This document shows positions 7,903 to 17,645 of a stretch of 29,490 nucleotides of DNA, in pieces (positions within the stretch are counted from its first letter, which is position 1; every line of letters begins with the position of its first letter). A model generated the notes under the pieces. That model was not told the origin of the DNA. It saw only the letters and a program-made list of their open reading frames with translations, and ran no database searches. The position numbers and the translations under genes are program-made. Source of the DNA: DATEPR01 sp036503065. Lineage in GTDB: Bacteria; Actinomycetota; Actinomycetes; Mycobacteriales; Pseudonocardiaceae. The stretch lies in assembly GCA_036503065.1 (NCBI GenBank), contig DASXXM010000405.1:1-29490 (forward strand). Direction: 5' to 3'.

Positions 7903-8967
7903 TCACCCGATGACACGATCGAACTCCCGGGAAGTCGACAGCTGCGTGACGATCGATGAAATCGCGCTGACGGCACCCTGCGGCCCCTTGGTCACCAGAC
8001 CGCCGGTCATCGCGTCCAATTGCGCGTAGTGGGGATCGGCGAGTCGTACCCGGTGCGTCTTGGGCAGGTTCCAGAACGGCGTGCGGGGGTCCAGATGGTG
8101 ATCGAGATGGAAGTGATCGTTGTGGATGCCGGTGAGAAACCGCTCCAGGCCACGACTCTTGCGATTACGCGTCATATACAGATCGACATCGTGGTCGCGC
8201 ACCAGCGGGGTGTGCTCGGACAGCTCGATGTACCAGCCGAGGATCTGGAAGCTGGTCAGGTACGGAATGACCCAGAACAGCGCGAGCAGGCCGAGTCCGC
8301 CCAGCTGCCAGGCCACGCCGACGATGACACCCCAGAAGATCCAGAAAGCGGCTCTGTCAAGGTTCTTCTTGAGTGACGGCACATGTTCCGCGGTCAGCGC
8401 GCCACTTCGATTCCCGTCCCGCAGTACCTGGAATCGATTACGCACCAGGTAACGCACGTAGGCCACCGTCTGGGAACCCAACGCGGGCAGCACGACGATC
8501 CGGTTGAAGTACCGCGTCGCCGAAGTGGGGGTGTAGACCTTCTGCTCGATAAAGAACTTCAGGTCCGGGTCACGTTCCGGATCGCCGAGCCGAGGATGAT
8601 GCGTCAGCACGTGCGAGACCTTGTACGCGTAGTGCTGCTGAAAAATGGGATACGCGGTGAACACCGTGCCGATCGTCATCTGCAGTCGCTTGTTCGACGC
8701 GCCGACGCCGTGTGCACAGTCGTGCAGAATGGTACTCAGGCCACGCTGCCGGGCACCGATGATGAGCACGGCGAGGGGATACAGCCACCAACTCACGAAA
8801 TAGCAGGCGGCACCACAGGCGACCATCCACGCCATGTCATGTGCCCAGGCCAACAGCGCGTGCCAATTATCACTTCTGTTGTAGCGTTTTATTTCGTCCC
8901 GGATTTCGGGGCTGAATCGGTAGATCGTGAATCGCTTCCCGGTGTGCGCCCATTTCAAGGCCGCCAT
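7903..8967 (-). CDS. Membrane fatty acid desaturase-superfamily oxygenase/desaturase
   Basis: A 354-residue integral membrane di-iron enzyme. Its histidine boxes are HDCAH (82-86), HVLTHH (119-124) and HLDHH (287-291), with extra His in SEHTP (252) and IHNDH (282, 285). Hydrophobic segments lie near residues 45-70 and 207-245, the usual pattern of two helix pairs. The superfamily desaturates or hydroxylates unactivated carbons with oxygen and an electron donor. Fatty acyl chains are the textbook substrate, but RtxC in rhizobitoxine synthesis desaturates an amino acid. ATG at 8967 has a GGGGGGTG ribosome binding site. It is the first gene of the seven-gene operon, with a candidate promoter about 130 nt upstream. 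The adjacent homoserine-type PLP enzyme makes an amino-acid substrate more likely than a lipid. Confidence 0.92.
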   Translation of the reverse strand: MAALKWAHTGKRFTIYRFSPEIRDEIKRYNRSDNWHALLAWAHDMAWMVACGAACYFVSWWLYPLAVLIIGARQRGLSTILHDCAHGVGASNKRLQMTIGTVFTAYPIFQQHYAYKVSHVLTHHPRLGDPERDPDLKFFIEQKVYTPTSATRYFNRIVVLPALGSQTVAYVRYLVRNRFQVLRDGNRSGALTAEHVPSLKKNLDRAAFWIFWGVIVGVAWQLGGLGLLALFWVIPYLTSFQILGWYIELSEHTPLVRDHDVDLYMTRNRKSRGLERFLTGIHNDHFHLDHHLDPRTPFWNLPKTHRVRLADPHYAQLDAMTGGLVTKGPQGAVSAISSIVTQLSTSREFDRVIG

Positions 8968-9096
8968 TCGGGCACCCCCCCATCGGTTGACCGCCGCCAG
9001 CTTACTCGGGCTGCCCGGACCCGCGCAAGCACCCGCACATCGTCAACCATTCGATGCGCGACGTCGGCTATCGCCCGCAGCTAGTGAGAATGTCGC

Positions 9097-9126
9097 TGTA
9101 TACCGTAGGGGATGATCGTATGCCAC
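9097..9126 (-). promoter_or_regulatory. Candidate promoter of the seven-gene operon
   Basis: On the minus strand, GTGGCA (9121-9126) and TATACA (9097-9102) are separated by 18 nt and match the sigma70-type -35 and -10 at 4/6 and 5/6 positions. Transcription would start near 9090 and leave a leader of about 120 nt before the desaturase ATG at 8967. The rest of the 289-nt gap (8968-9256) shows no gene and no strong hairpin. Confidence 0.4.
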
Positions 9127-9256
9127 GCCGTTTCGCCTGTTGGGATTCCGTTGCTCAGTGGCAGCGAATATCTCGCGTACCGACAAATCCGCAGGCAAGC
9201 CGATGCAATTGAAATCGGGACGGAGTCTGCTCCGGGAACGCCACGAGTCTGACGGC

Positions 9257-9712
9257 TCACTTCGACAGGGCGGCGGCCAACTGGCGTGCCTGCGCGCGCA
9301 GGGCAGGCGGCAGCGGCGGGAAGTTCAGCTCCACCGGCCGACTCATTCCTTCGACGGTGACGGTGACTTTCACGATCAGACCGAGCGCGGAGCCACGCGG
9401 CGGAGTGGACGTGACGACCTCGCGACGGAACGACGCGAGGTGCTTGCCGGGACCACCGGTGGCCCGGACCGCCTCGAAGAACAGCACCTGGCGATCGGTC
9501 AGCACGATGTACACCTCGCGGCGCCGGAAACCGACGAAGCCCACGCCGCCGCCGAGTAAGCCGGCCACGACACCGGCCGCGATACCCGCGACGGCGGTCG
9601 CGACCACGGGCGCCGAGCCCAGTTTGGCGAGGGTGGTGAGTTCGACCTGCTCACCCGGTGCCATCAGCCGGGTGGCCGCACTGATCAGCTTCTGTTGACG
9701 TCGTTCGCCCAT
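9257..9712 (-). CDS. Small membrane-associated protein of unknown function
   Basis: A protein of 151 residues (157 if ATG at 9730 is used). I prefer ATG at 9712 because GGAG lies 10 nt upstream. It has a charged N-terminus, then one hydrophobic Gly/Ala/Val-rich segment (roughly residues 33-58, APVVATAVAGIAAGVVAGLL) followed by GFRRREVYIVLTDRQVLFFE. That last pattern, a beta strand ending in LTDRQVLFFE, recalls bacterial pleckstrin-homology-like proteins of actinobacteria. I do not recognise a named family. It has its own transcription unit, between the biosynthetic operon and the divergent GNAT gene, and nothing links it functionally to either. Confidence 0.7.
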   Translation of the reverse strand: MGERRQQKLISAATRLMAPGEQVELTTLAKLGSAPVVATAVAGIAAGVVAGLLGGGVGFVGFRRREVYIVLTDRQVLFFEAVRATGGPGKHLASFRREVVTSTPPRGSALGLIVKVTVTVEGMSRPVELNFPPLPPALRAQARQLAAALSK

Positions 9713-9765
9713 GATTGTGTCGCTCCCCATGCCGATGAACAGGTTGACGCCGTGTCGCCGACGCC

Positions 9766-9775
9766 TGTCGCGACA
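9766..9775. promoter_or_regulatory. Palindrome TGTCGCGACA in a divergent intergenic region
   Basis: A perfect 10-bp palindrome lies in the 185-nt region between the small membrane protein gene (start 9712) and the GNAT gene (start 9898). It may be an operator for either gene, but palindromes of this size occur by chance in GC-rich DNA. Confidence 0.2.
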
Positions 9776-9897
9776 ACGGGTAGCGCACCATAGGACACCC
9801 GGCGCGGCGGCCGGAAACCGGGTGCGGCACCGCCACCACGTCCGCCTGCCGGAAACGGTGTCGCCCCCGGGTTCACTTTTGCGTCAGTCTGAGCGTC

Positions 9898-10428
9898 ATG
9901 GCAACTCCGGTGCACGTCGAGACCCACGATCGACTGGCGACGACACCGTCGGACGAGTTGCTCAAGCTCTACGGCGACGTCTACACCGGGGCGCCCTACT
10001 GGAACAGCCCGACGGACGTCGCCGAGTTCGCCGCCGAGTGGGTCCGACTGCGCGACGAGCCGGGAATTCGGCTCGTGCTGGCTCATGCGGAAGCGGGTGC
10101 GGTCGGGTTCGGGCTGGGGCATGTTGTCCGGCCGGGCAGTGGGTGGTGGGGCGATGCGCCCACGGTGCGCGGGTCCAGTTTCGGTATTGCCGAGTTCGGT
10201 GTGCTGGCCGGGTGGCGCCGGCTCGGTGTCGCGCGGCGGCTGCATGACGCGCTGTTGGCCGGGCGTGGTGAGAGCCGTTCGGTGCTGTGGGTCCGGGTCG
10301 ATGCTCCGGTTGCGCGGGCCGCGTATGACAGTTGGGGGTATCGGCAGGTGGGCGCCGTCGATCGGTCGCCCGGTTACCACGTGATGTGTCTGGATCTTGG
10401 CGGGCGCGAGAGAATCGGGCATGGCTGA
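9898..10428 (+). CDS. GNAT family N-acetyltransferase
   Basis: A 176-residue GNAT protein. Motif A with the acetyl-CoA pyrophosphate loop is AEFGVLAGWRRLGVARRLHDALL (about residues 98-120; core RRLGVA), and motif B follows as VDAPVARAAYDSWGYRQVGA, the usual Y-x-x-x-G-Y region. The substrate cannot be deduced; the family covers small amines, antibiotics and protein N-termini. ATG at 9898 is used, with only a weak ribosome binding site. The last 8 nt overlap the start of the acetamidase/formamidase gene, so the two are probably translated from one message. Confidence 0.85.
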   Translation: MATPVHVETHDRLATTPSDELLKLYGDVYTGAPYWNSPTDVAEFAAEWVRLRDEPGIRLVLAHAEAGAVGFGLGHVVRPGSGWWGDAPTVRGSSFGIAEFGVLAGWRRLGVARRLHDALLAGRGESRSVLWVRVDAPVARAAYDSWGYRQVGAVDRSPGYHVMCLDLGGRERIGHG

Positions 10429-11356
10429 ACATCGGCTCGATCCGACGCCCGACACGGTGACCGACGTATTTTCCGGTGCGCGGGCGCCGGTGCTCACCGT
10501 TGATCCCGGCGACACGCTGGTGGTGCGGAGCTTGGACGCGGCCGGGCATCTGGAGGGGCAACCGGGGCCCGGCGTGGCCGCGCCGAGGTTGATCGTCCAG
10601 TCTCGTGGGCACTGTCTTGTTGGGCCGATCGGGGTCCGGGGCGCCGCGCCGGGGATGATGCTGGCCGTTCGGGTGGTGTCGTTGCGGCCGGATGACTGGG
10701 GGTTTACGGTCGCGGCCGCTCGCGACAACGAGCTCAATCGACGGCTCGGCGTGTTTCCCGGTGAGCCGGCCTGGTTGTTGTGGGACGTGGACGCCGATCT
10801 CGGTGTTGCTCGGAACGATCTCGGGATTTCCGTGCGGCTGGCGCCGTTTCTTGGCGTGATCGGGCTGCCGCCCGCTGAGCCCGGTGATCATTCGACGGTG
10901 CCGCCTCGGGCTTCCGGTGGGAACATCGACTGCCGGGAACTCGTTGCCGGGTCCACTCTTTTTCTTCCGGTTACCGTGCCGGGCGCGCTGTTGTGCGTTG
11001 GGGACGGGCATGGGGCGCAGGGGGACGGTGAGGTGTCGGGTACCGCCATCGAGTGCGGTATGACGTCCGAACTGGTGATCGACATCGCGGCCGATCCGGC
11101 GATCTCGACCGCGCATGCGGTTACCCCGGTTGGCCGGATCACGTTCGGGTTCGACACCGATCTCAACGAGGCCATGGCCCAAGCGCTGTCGGCCATGCTC
11201 GACTGGTTGCAGAAACTGCTCGGCGTCGAGCGGGCGACCGCGCTCGCGTTGGCAAGCCCGGTGGTGGATCTGCGGGTCACGCAGGTCGCCAACCAGGTGT
11301 GGGGTGTGCACGCGGTGCTGCCGGACGGCGCACTGGGCGTCACTTCACCCGGCTGA
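10421..11356 (+). CDS. Acetamidase/formamidase family protein
   Basis: A 311-residue member of the FmdA/AmdA family, which hydrolyses formamide, acetamide or similar short amides to ammonia and the acid. The diagnostic block GGNIDCRELVAGSTLFLPV (about residues 167-185) is followed by GALLCVGDGHGAQGDGEVSGTAIE, containing the conserved Asp/His residues of the metal site. Length matches the bacterial family (about 300-320). I start at ATG 10421, 8 nt before the end of the GNAT gene, with GAGAG upstream; the longer frame from 10397 would add eight residues inside the GNAT gene. The physiological substrate is unknown. Confidence 0.9.
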   Translation: MAEHRLDPTPDTVTDVFSGARAPVLTVDPGDTLVVRSLDAAGHLEGQPGPGVAAPRLIVQSRGHCLVGPIGVRGAAPGMMLAVRVVSLRPDDWGFTVAAARDNELNRRLGVFPGEPAWLLWDVDADLGVARNDLGISVRLAPFLGVIGLPPAEPGDHSTVPPRASGGNIDCRELVAGSTLFLPVTVPGALLCVGDGHGAQGDGEVSGTAIECGMTSELVIDIAADPAISTAHAVTPVGRITFGFDTDLNEAMAQALSAMLDWLQKLLGVERATALALASPVVDLRVTQVANQVWGVHAVLPDGALGVTSPG

Positions 11357-11428
11357 CAGACCGCGTTCACGGCGGCGTCGTTCGATCCTGGCAGGGTCCG
11401 GGGTCACATCGAGCCGGAGGAGCCCGCC

Positions 11429-12982
11429 ATGTCCGACGCCGCGAAACACACCGTCACCCGTCGTGGCGCGCTGGGGCTGCTCGGGGCCGTCGGCGCCGCG
11501 CCGCTGCTGGGCAGCACCGTCGCCCACGCCGCCGCGCCGAGTCCCACGCTCAGCCCGAGCGTCGGCAGCGCCACGCCCGTGCAGGGGTTGCACCTGACGT
11601 TCGGCCGCGACCCGTCGCGCACCATGGTCGCCTCGTGGATCACCGCGGGCTCCGTCGCGCGACCGCGGGTGCTCTACGGCACGCTCGACGGCGGCTTCGG
11701 CCACACGGTCGAGGCCGAGACCCGCACGTACGTCGACGGCACGTCGGGCCGCACGGTGTGGATCCACCACGCCGAACTCGACCGCCTGCGGCCGAACACC
11801 GACTACATCTACGCGGTGCAGCACACCGGTGCCACGCCGGACGCGGGCACGTTCCGGACCGCACCGTCGGGGCGGATGCCGTTCACGTTCACCAGTTTCG
11901 GCGACCAGGCGACGCCGGAGGTGACCTGGGCGGCCGACGGCACGGTCGGGCTCGACGCGAACTCGACGCCGGCCAGCAAGGACATCGTGGCCGGCATCGA
12001 GACCGTGGCGCCGCTGTTCCACCTGCTCAACGGCGACCTGTGCTACGCCAACCTGGACGTGGACCGGGTGCGCACCTGGAACAACTTCTTCACCAACAAC
12101 ACCCGCTCCGCGCGGTTCCGGCCGTGGATGCCGGCCGCGGGCAACCACGAGATCGAGAAGGCGAACGGCCCGATCGGCCTGGACGCCTTCCAGACCTACT
12201 TCAAGGTGCCCTCCACCGAGACCGACCCCGAGCTGGCCGGGCTGTGGTATTCGTTCACCGTCGGGTCGGTGCACGTCATCGTGCTGCAGAACGACGACAA
12301 CTGCCTGCAGGATGGCGGCGACGTCTACATCAACGGCTACTCCGGCGGCCGGCAGCTCGCCTTCCTGCAACGGGAACTGGCCGCGGCCCGGCACTCCCGC
12401 GAGATCGACTGGATCGTCGTGGCGATGCACCAGGTGATGGTCAGCTCGTCCGACGCGAACGGCGCCGACCTCGGCCTGCGGGCCAAGTACGGGCCGCTGT
12501 TCGACCAGTACGGCGTGGACCTGGTGCTGTGCGGGCACGAGCACGACTACGAGCGGTCGCTCGCGGTGCGCGGGGTGGTCAGCGGCAGCGAGACGCTCAC
12601 CCCGAACCCGGTGTCGCAGGCGACGGACGTGATCGACTCGACCCACGGCACCGTGCACATGATCCTCGGTGGCGGCGGGGTGTCGGGTACGACCAACGGG
12701 AGTTTCTTCAAGGACGGCACCGGCAAGGTCATCACCGCGGTTTCGGCGACGCCCGGGCCCAACGGCAAGCGGACGTCGACGTTCGTCCGGGAGCAGGCGG
12801 TGTGGAGCGGTGTTCGGGACCTGACCCATCCGTACGGCTTCGCCGCCTTCACCGTCGATCCCGGCCGGCATCCCGGTGACACGACGTCGCTGCTCGTCAC
12901 GTACTACAACGTGAACAAGCCGTCCGGCGAGCTGTCGGTGTTCGAGACGTTCACGATGCATCGCCGTCGTTCGGACGGCTGA
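11429..12982 (+). CDS. Tat-exported purple acid phosphatase-like metallophosphoesterase
   Basis: A 517-residue exported phosphatase. The N-terminus is a twin-arginine signal (RRGALGLLGAVGAAPLLG from residue 11) with a likely cleavage site after AHA near residue 34. A fibronectin-like N-terminal domain typical of purple acid phosphatases follows (GLHLTFGRDPSRTMVASW to about residue 145). The metallophosphoesterase domain then shows the five metal-site blocks: SFGDQ, NGDLCYAN, GNHE, VVAMHQ and CGHEHDYER. The family hydrolyses phosphomonoesters outside the membrane with a binuclear metal centre. ATG at 11429 has GGAGGAG six to eight nt upstream. It stands alone, 72 nt after the amidase gene. The enzyme may scavenge phosphate, but no Pho-box is evident to me. 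Confidence 0.92.
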   Translation: MSDAAKHTVTRRGALGLLGAVGAAPLLGSTVAHAAAPSPTLSPSVGSATPVQGLHLTFGRDPSRTMVASWITAGSVARPRVLYGTLDGGFGHTVEAETRTYVDGTSGRTVWIHHAELDRLRPNTDYIYAVQHTGATPDAGTFRTAPSGRMPFTFTSFGDQATPEVTWAADGTVGLDANSTPASKDIVAGIETVAPLFHLLNGDLCYANLDVDRVRTWNNFFTNNTRSARFRPWMPAAGNHEIEKANGPIGLDAFQTYFKVPSTETDPELAGLWYSFTVGSVHVIVLQNDDNCLQDGGDVYINGYSGGRQLAFLQRELAAARHSREIDWIVVAMHQVMVSSSDANGADLGLRAKYGPLFDQYGVDLVLCGHEHDYERSLAVRGVVSGSETLTPNPVSQATDVIDSTHGTVHMILGGGGVSGTTNGSFFKDGTGKVITAVSATPGPNGKRTSTFVREQAVWSGVRDLTHPYGFAAFTVDPGRHPGDTTSLLVTYYNVNKPSGELSVFETFTMHRRRSDG

Positions 12983-13041
12983 CCCGCTCGTTGTTCGGTC
13001 GGCATGCTGTCCGGCTGTGCGTGCTGGCAGACTCGGCCGGT

Positions 13042-13845
13042 GTGAAGCTGCGTGGTGTGGTCCGGGCCTGCCATCCGGACGCCTGCGTCGCGGTCGCGGC
13101 CGTCGCGGTCCTGCTCGGCATCGGCACGGGCGGCAGCCTCGTGCGGATCGCGCTGGTCGGGGCCGCGGTGTTCGTCGGGCAGTTGTGCATCGGGTGGCTG
13201 AACGACTATGTGGACGCGCCACGGGACGTCGTGACCGGGCGGACCGGCAAGCCGATCGTGGCCGGGCAGGTGAGCCGGCGGGCGGTGGGACTGGCCGCGG
13301 TGGTGGCCGGGGTCTGTTGCGTGCCGTTGTCGCTGTCGGTCGGGCTCGTTGCCGGGGCGGTGCACCTCGTCGCGGTGGTGGGCGCGTTGGCCTATGACGT
13401 GTGGCTGAAGTCGACCGTGGTGTCCGTGCTTCCCTATCTCTTCTCGTTCGGGTTGCTGCCGGTGTTCGTCGTGCTTGCCGAATCTCACCCGGTGGTCTGG
13501 TGGCTGCCCACGGCGGGTGCGCTGTTGGGTGCGGGGGCGCATTTCGCGAACGTGCTGCCGGATCTGGCCGGGGACGTGGCCACCGGGGTCCACGGGTTGC
13601 CGCATCGGCTCGGGATGACCGCCAGCCGGTGGTGGGCAGTGGTGTTGTTGGTGGCGGCGGCCGCGGTGCTGGTCGTGGGGCCGGTCGGGAATCTGGTGCC
13701 TCGGCTGGGGTTGGCCGGCGTTTCCGTTGCCACGCTGTGCGTCGGTCTGGTGCTGGGGCGGCGGCCGGGATCACGGGCGGCGTTCAACGCGGTGCTGGTG
13801 GTGGCGTTGTTGGACGTGGCGCAACTGGTGGTCGCGGCGCGCTGA
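13042..13845 (+). CDS. UbiA family prenyltransferase
   Basis: An approximately 267-residue polytopic membrane protein. The two Mg-diphosphate motifs are clear: NDYVDAPRDVVTGRTGKPI near residue 53 (NDxxDxxxD type) and DLAGDVATGVHGLP near residue 174 (DxxxD type). About eight hydrophobic segments surround them. UbiA enzymes attach a polyprenyl chain to an aromatic or sugar-phosphate acceptor in the membrane; the acceptor cannot be read here. The start is uncertain: GTG at 13042 (VKLRGVVRACHPD) fits family N-termini best, while GTG at 13018 and TTG at 12991 are in frame; none has a strong ribosome binding site. Its TGA stop (13843-13845) abuts the stop of the convergent helicase gene with no base between. 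Confidence 0.87.
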   Translation: MKLRGVVRACHPDACVAVAAVAVLLGIGTGGSLVRIALVGAAVFVGQLCIGWLNDYVDAPRDVVTGRTGKPIVAGQVSRRAVGLAAVVAGVCCVPLSLSVGLVAGAVHLVAVVGALAYDVWLKSTVVSVLPYLFSFGLLPVFVVLAESHPVVWWLPTAGALLGAGAHFANVLPDLAGDVATGVHGLPHRLGMTASRWWAVVLLVAAAAVLVVGPVGNLVPRLGLAGVSVATLCVGLVLGRRPGSRAAFNAVLVVALLDVAQLVVAAR

Positions 13846-16929
<3,084 letters not shown>

Positions 16930-17022
16930 GGACCGGCATCATGCCAGAGTGGTCGGACAGTGCGGTGGTCGGACAGCTCGGTCGCCGTTCACCTTGGTTG
17001 CCAGCTGTCAAGCCTTTGCGCT

Positions 17023-17055
17023 ATCTGTGCACAACACGATCGGTTGTCCACAGAT
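17023..17055. promoter_or_regulatory. Inverted repeat made of two DnaA-box-like sequences
   Basis: Arms ATCTGTGCACAAC (17023-17035) and GTTGTCCACAGAT (17043-17055) pair at 12 of 13 positions across a 7-nt spacer. The right arm contains TTGTCCACA, the form of the DnaA box common in GC-rich actinobacteria; the left arm reads TTGTGCACA on the other strand. An outer pair TGTCAAGCC (17006-17014) and GGCTTGACA (17078-17086) frames it. It lies 94-126 nt upstream of the repair helicase start, so it could bind DnaA or a dimeric regulator. It is not an origin: two boxes and no dnaA/dnaN neighbours. Confidence 0.45.
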
Positions 17056-17304
17056 TGCCGGCGAACCACCCAATTGGGGCTTGACAAGCGGTACGTTGGA
17101 ACTGGGACGCCCCCCGGTGGAGTGGTGGGGGCTGCCTCCGGGTCGGGGCTTTGCCCGGTGCGGTTGCGTTTGTCGAGGTCAGCGGGGTCGTTGATGACGG
17201 GCTGCTTCGTTGTGGTGGCGCTGGTTTGGTGGCTTTCGCTGTGGTGCTGTTTGCGTGTGGGTTCGGGTTGGTGGCCGGTGCTTGGCTGGTCCGCGCGGTT
17301 TGGG

Positions 17305-17430
17305 CTTCTGCATCACCCCGATACTCTATTGTCGGTAACGGTTGTTGGGGGTTTGTCAAGGCTGGAGAGAGTACCTTGACAAACCCCCAACAACCGCTTT
17401 AAAGCTGCCCGTATCGGGATGATGCAGAAG
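17305..17430. repeat. Nested long inverted repeat (two 57-nt inverted copies)
   Basis: Outer arms 17305-17324 and 17411-17430 pair at 19 of 20 positions. Inner arms 17339-17361 and 17374-17396 pair perfectly over 23 bp around a 12-nt loop. The unpaired segments between inner and outer arms are 14 nt on both sides, so the element behaves as two inverted 57-nt copies with one diverged block. In RNA it would form a long hairpin in either direction. It lies about 215 nt past the stop of the ABC importer operon, so it may stop transcription, though no U-tract follows. A small palindromic mobile element is the other reading. Confidence 0.8.
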
Positions 17431-17488
17431 GACTGGGTGCACAACGGAATGCCGCGTGTTCAGGCCGGTCCGTTTGAAGGCGACAGAG

Positions 17489-17616
17489 GCGCCTCGGTTG
17501 GGCGCCTGCTTCCGTTCCTCCGGCGGGTTCCGTTCTGTGGTACTTGCTGGTGCGGCCCCGGTTGGTAGCCTGCTCTTGTTCGTCCGGCGGGTTCCGTTCG
17601 GTGGGCGTGACTGGTC
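17489..17616. repeat. Two imperfect ~64-nt tandem repeats
   Basis: Two units offset by 64 nt share a core: 17504-17540 and 17568-17604 agree at about 31 of 37 positions, including the identical run TCCGGCGGGTTCCGTTC. Similarity continues weakly on both sides (CGGTTGG before, CTGGT after), so the repeat unit is about 64 nt. They sit between the nested inverted repeat and the end of the ATPase gene. I see no coding or target-site signal in them. Confidence 0.6.
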
Positions 17617-17645
17617 GCCTGGCTTGGCTTCAGGATTGGCGACCG

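Larger units (their letters stand above)
16930..17645. other. 716-nt gene-free gap rich in inverted and direct repeats
   Basis: No open frame here looks real: those present are low-complexity (Thr/Pro/Gln or Gly/Val/Arg-rich) translations of a G/T-rich plus strand between about 17100 and 17300. The gap holds the helicase promoter region, the 3' end of the ABC importer operon and the separately listed repeats. It also contains small GC hairpins (for example arms 17109-17114 and 17127-17132). TTGACA occurs four times, twice on each strand (17006-17011 and 17354-17359 minus; 17081-17086 and 17376-17381 plus). Only the last has a possible -10 (TTTAAA, 16-nt spacing). Confidence 0.6.

Noticed and set aside
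7881..9256. SAM or other methionine-related riboswitch controlling the MetY-like gene
   Set aside because: Only 22 nt precede the gene, and the 289-nt region before the desaturase shows no recognisable riboswitch core.
11345..13774. Very long minus-strand open frame (809 codons) opposite the phosphatase and UbiA genes
   Set aside because: Arg/Pro/His-rich composition with no domain; it is the antisense shadow created by high third-position GC of two well-supported plus-strand genes.
17023..17086. Replication origin
   Set aside because: Only two DnaA-like boxes, no box cluster, no AT-rich unwinding region and no dnaA, dnaN or rpmH nearby.
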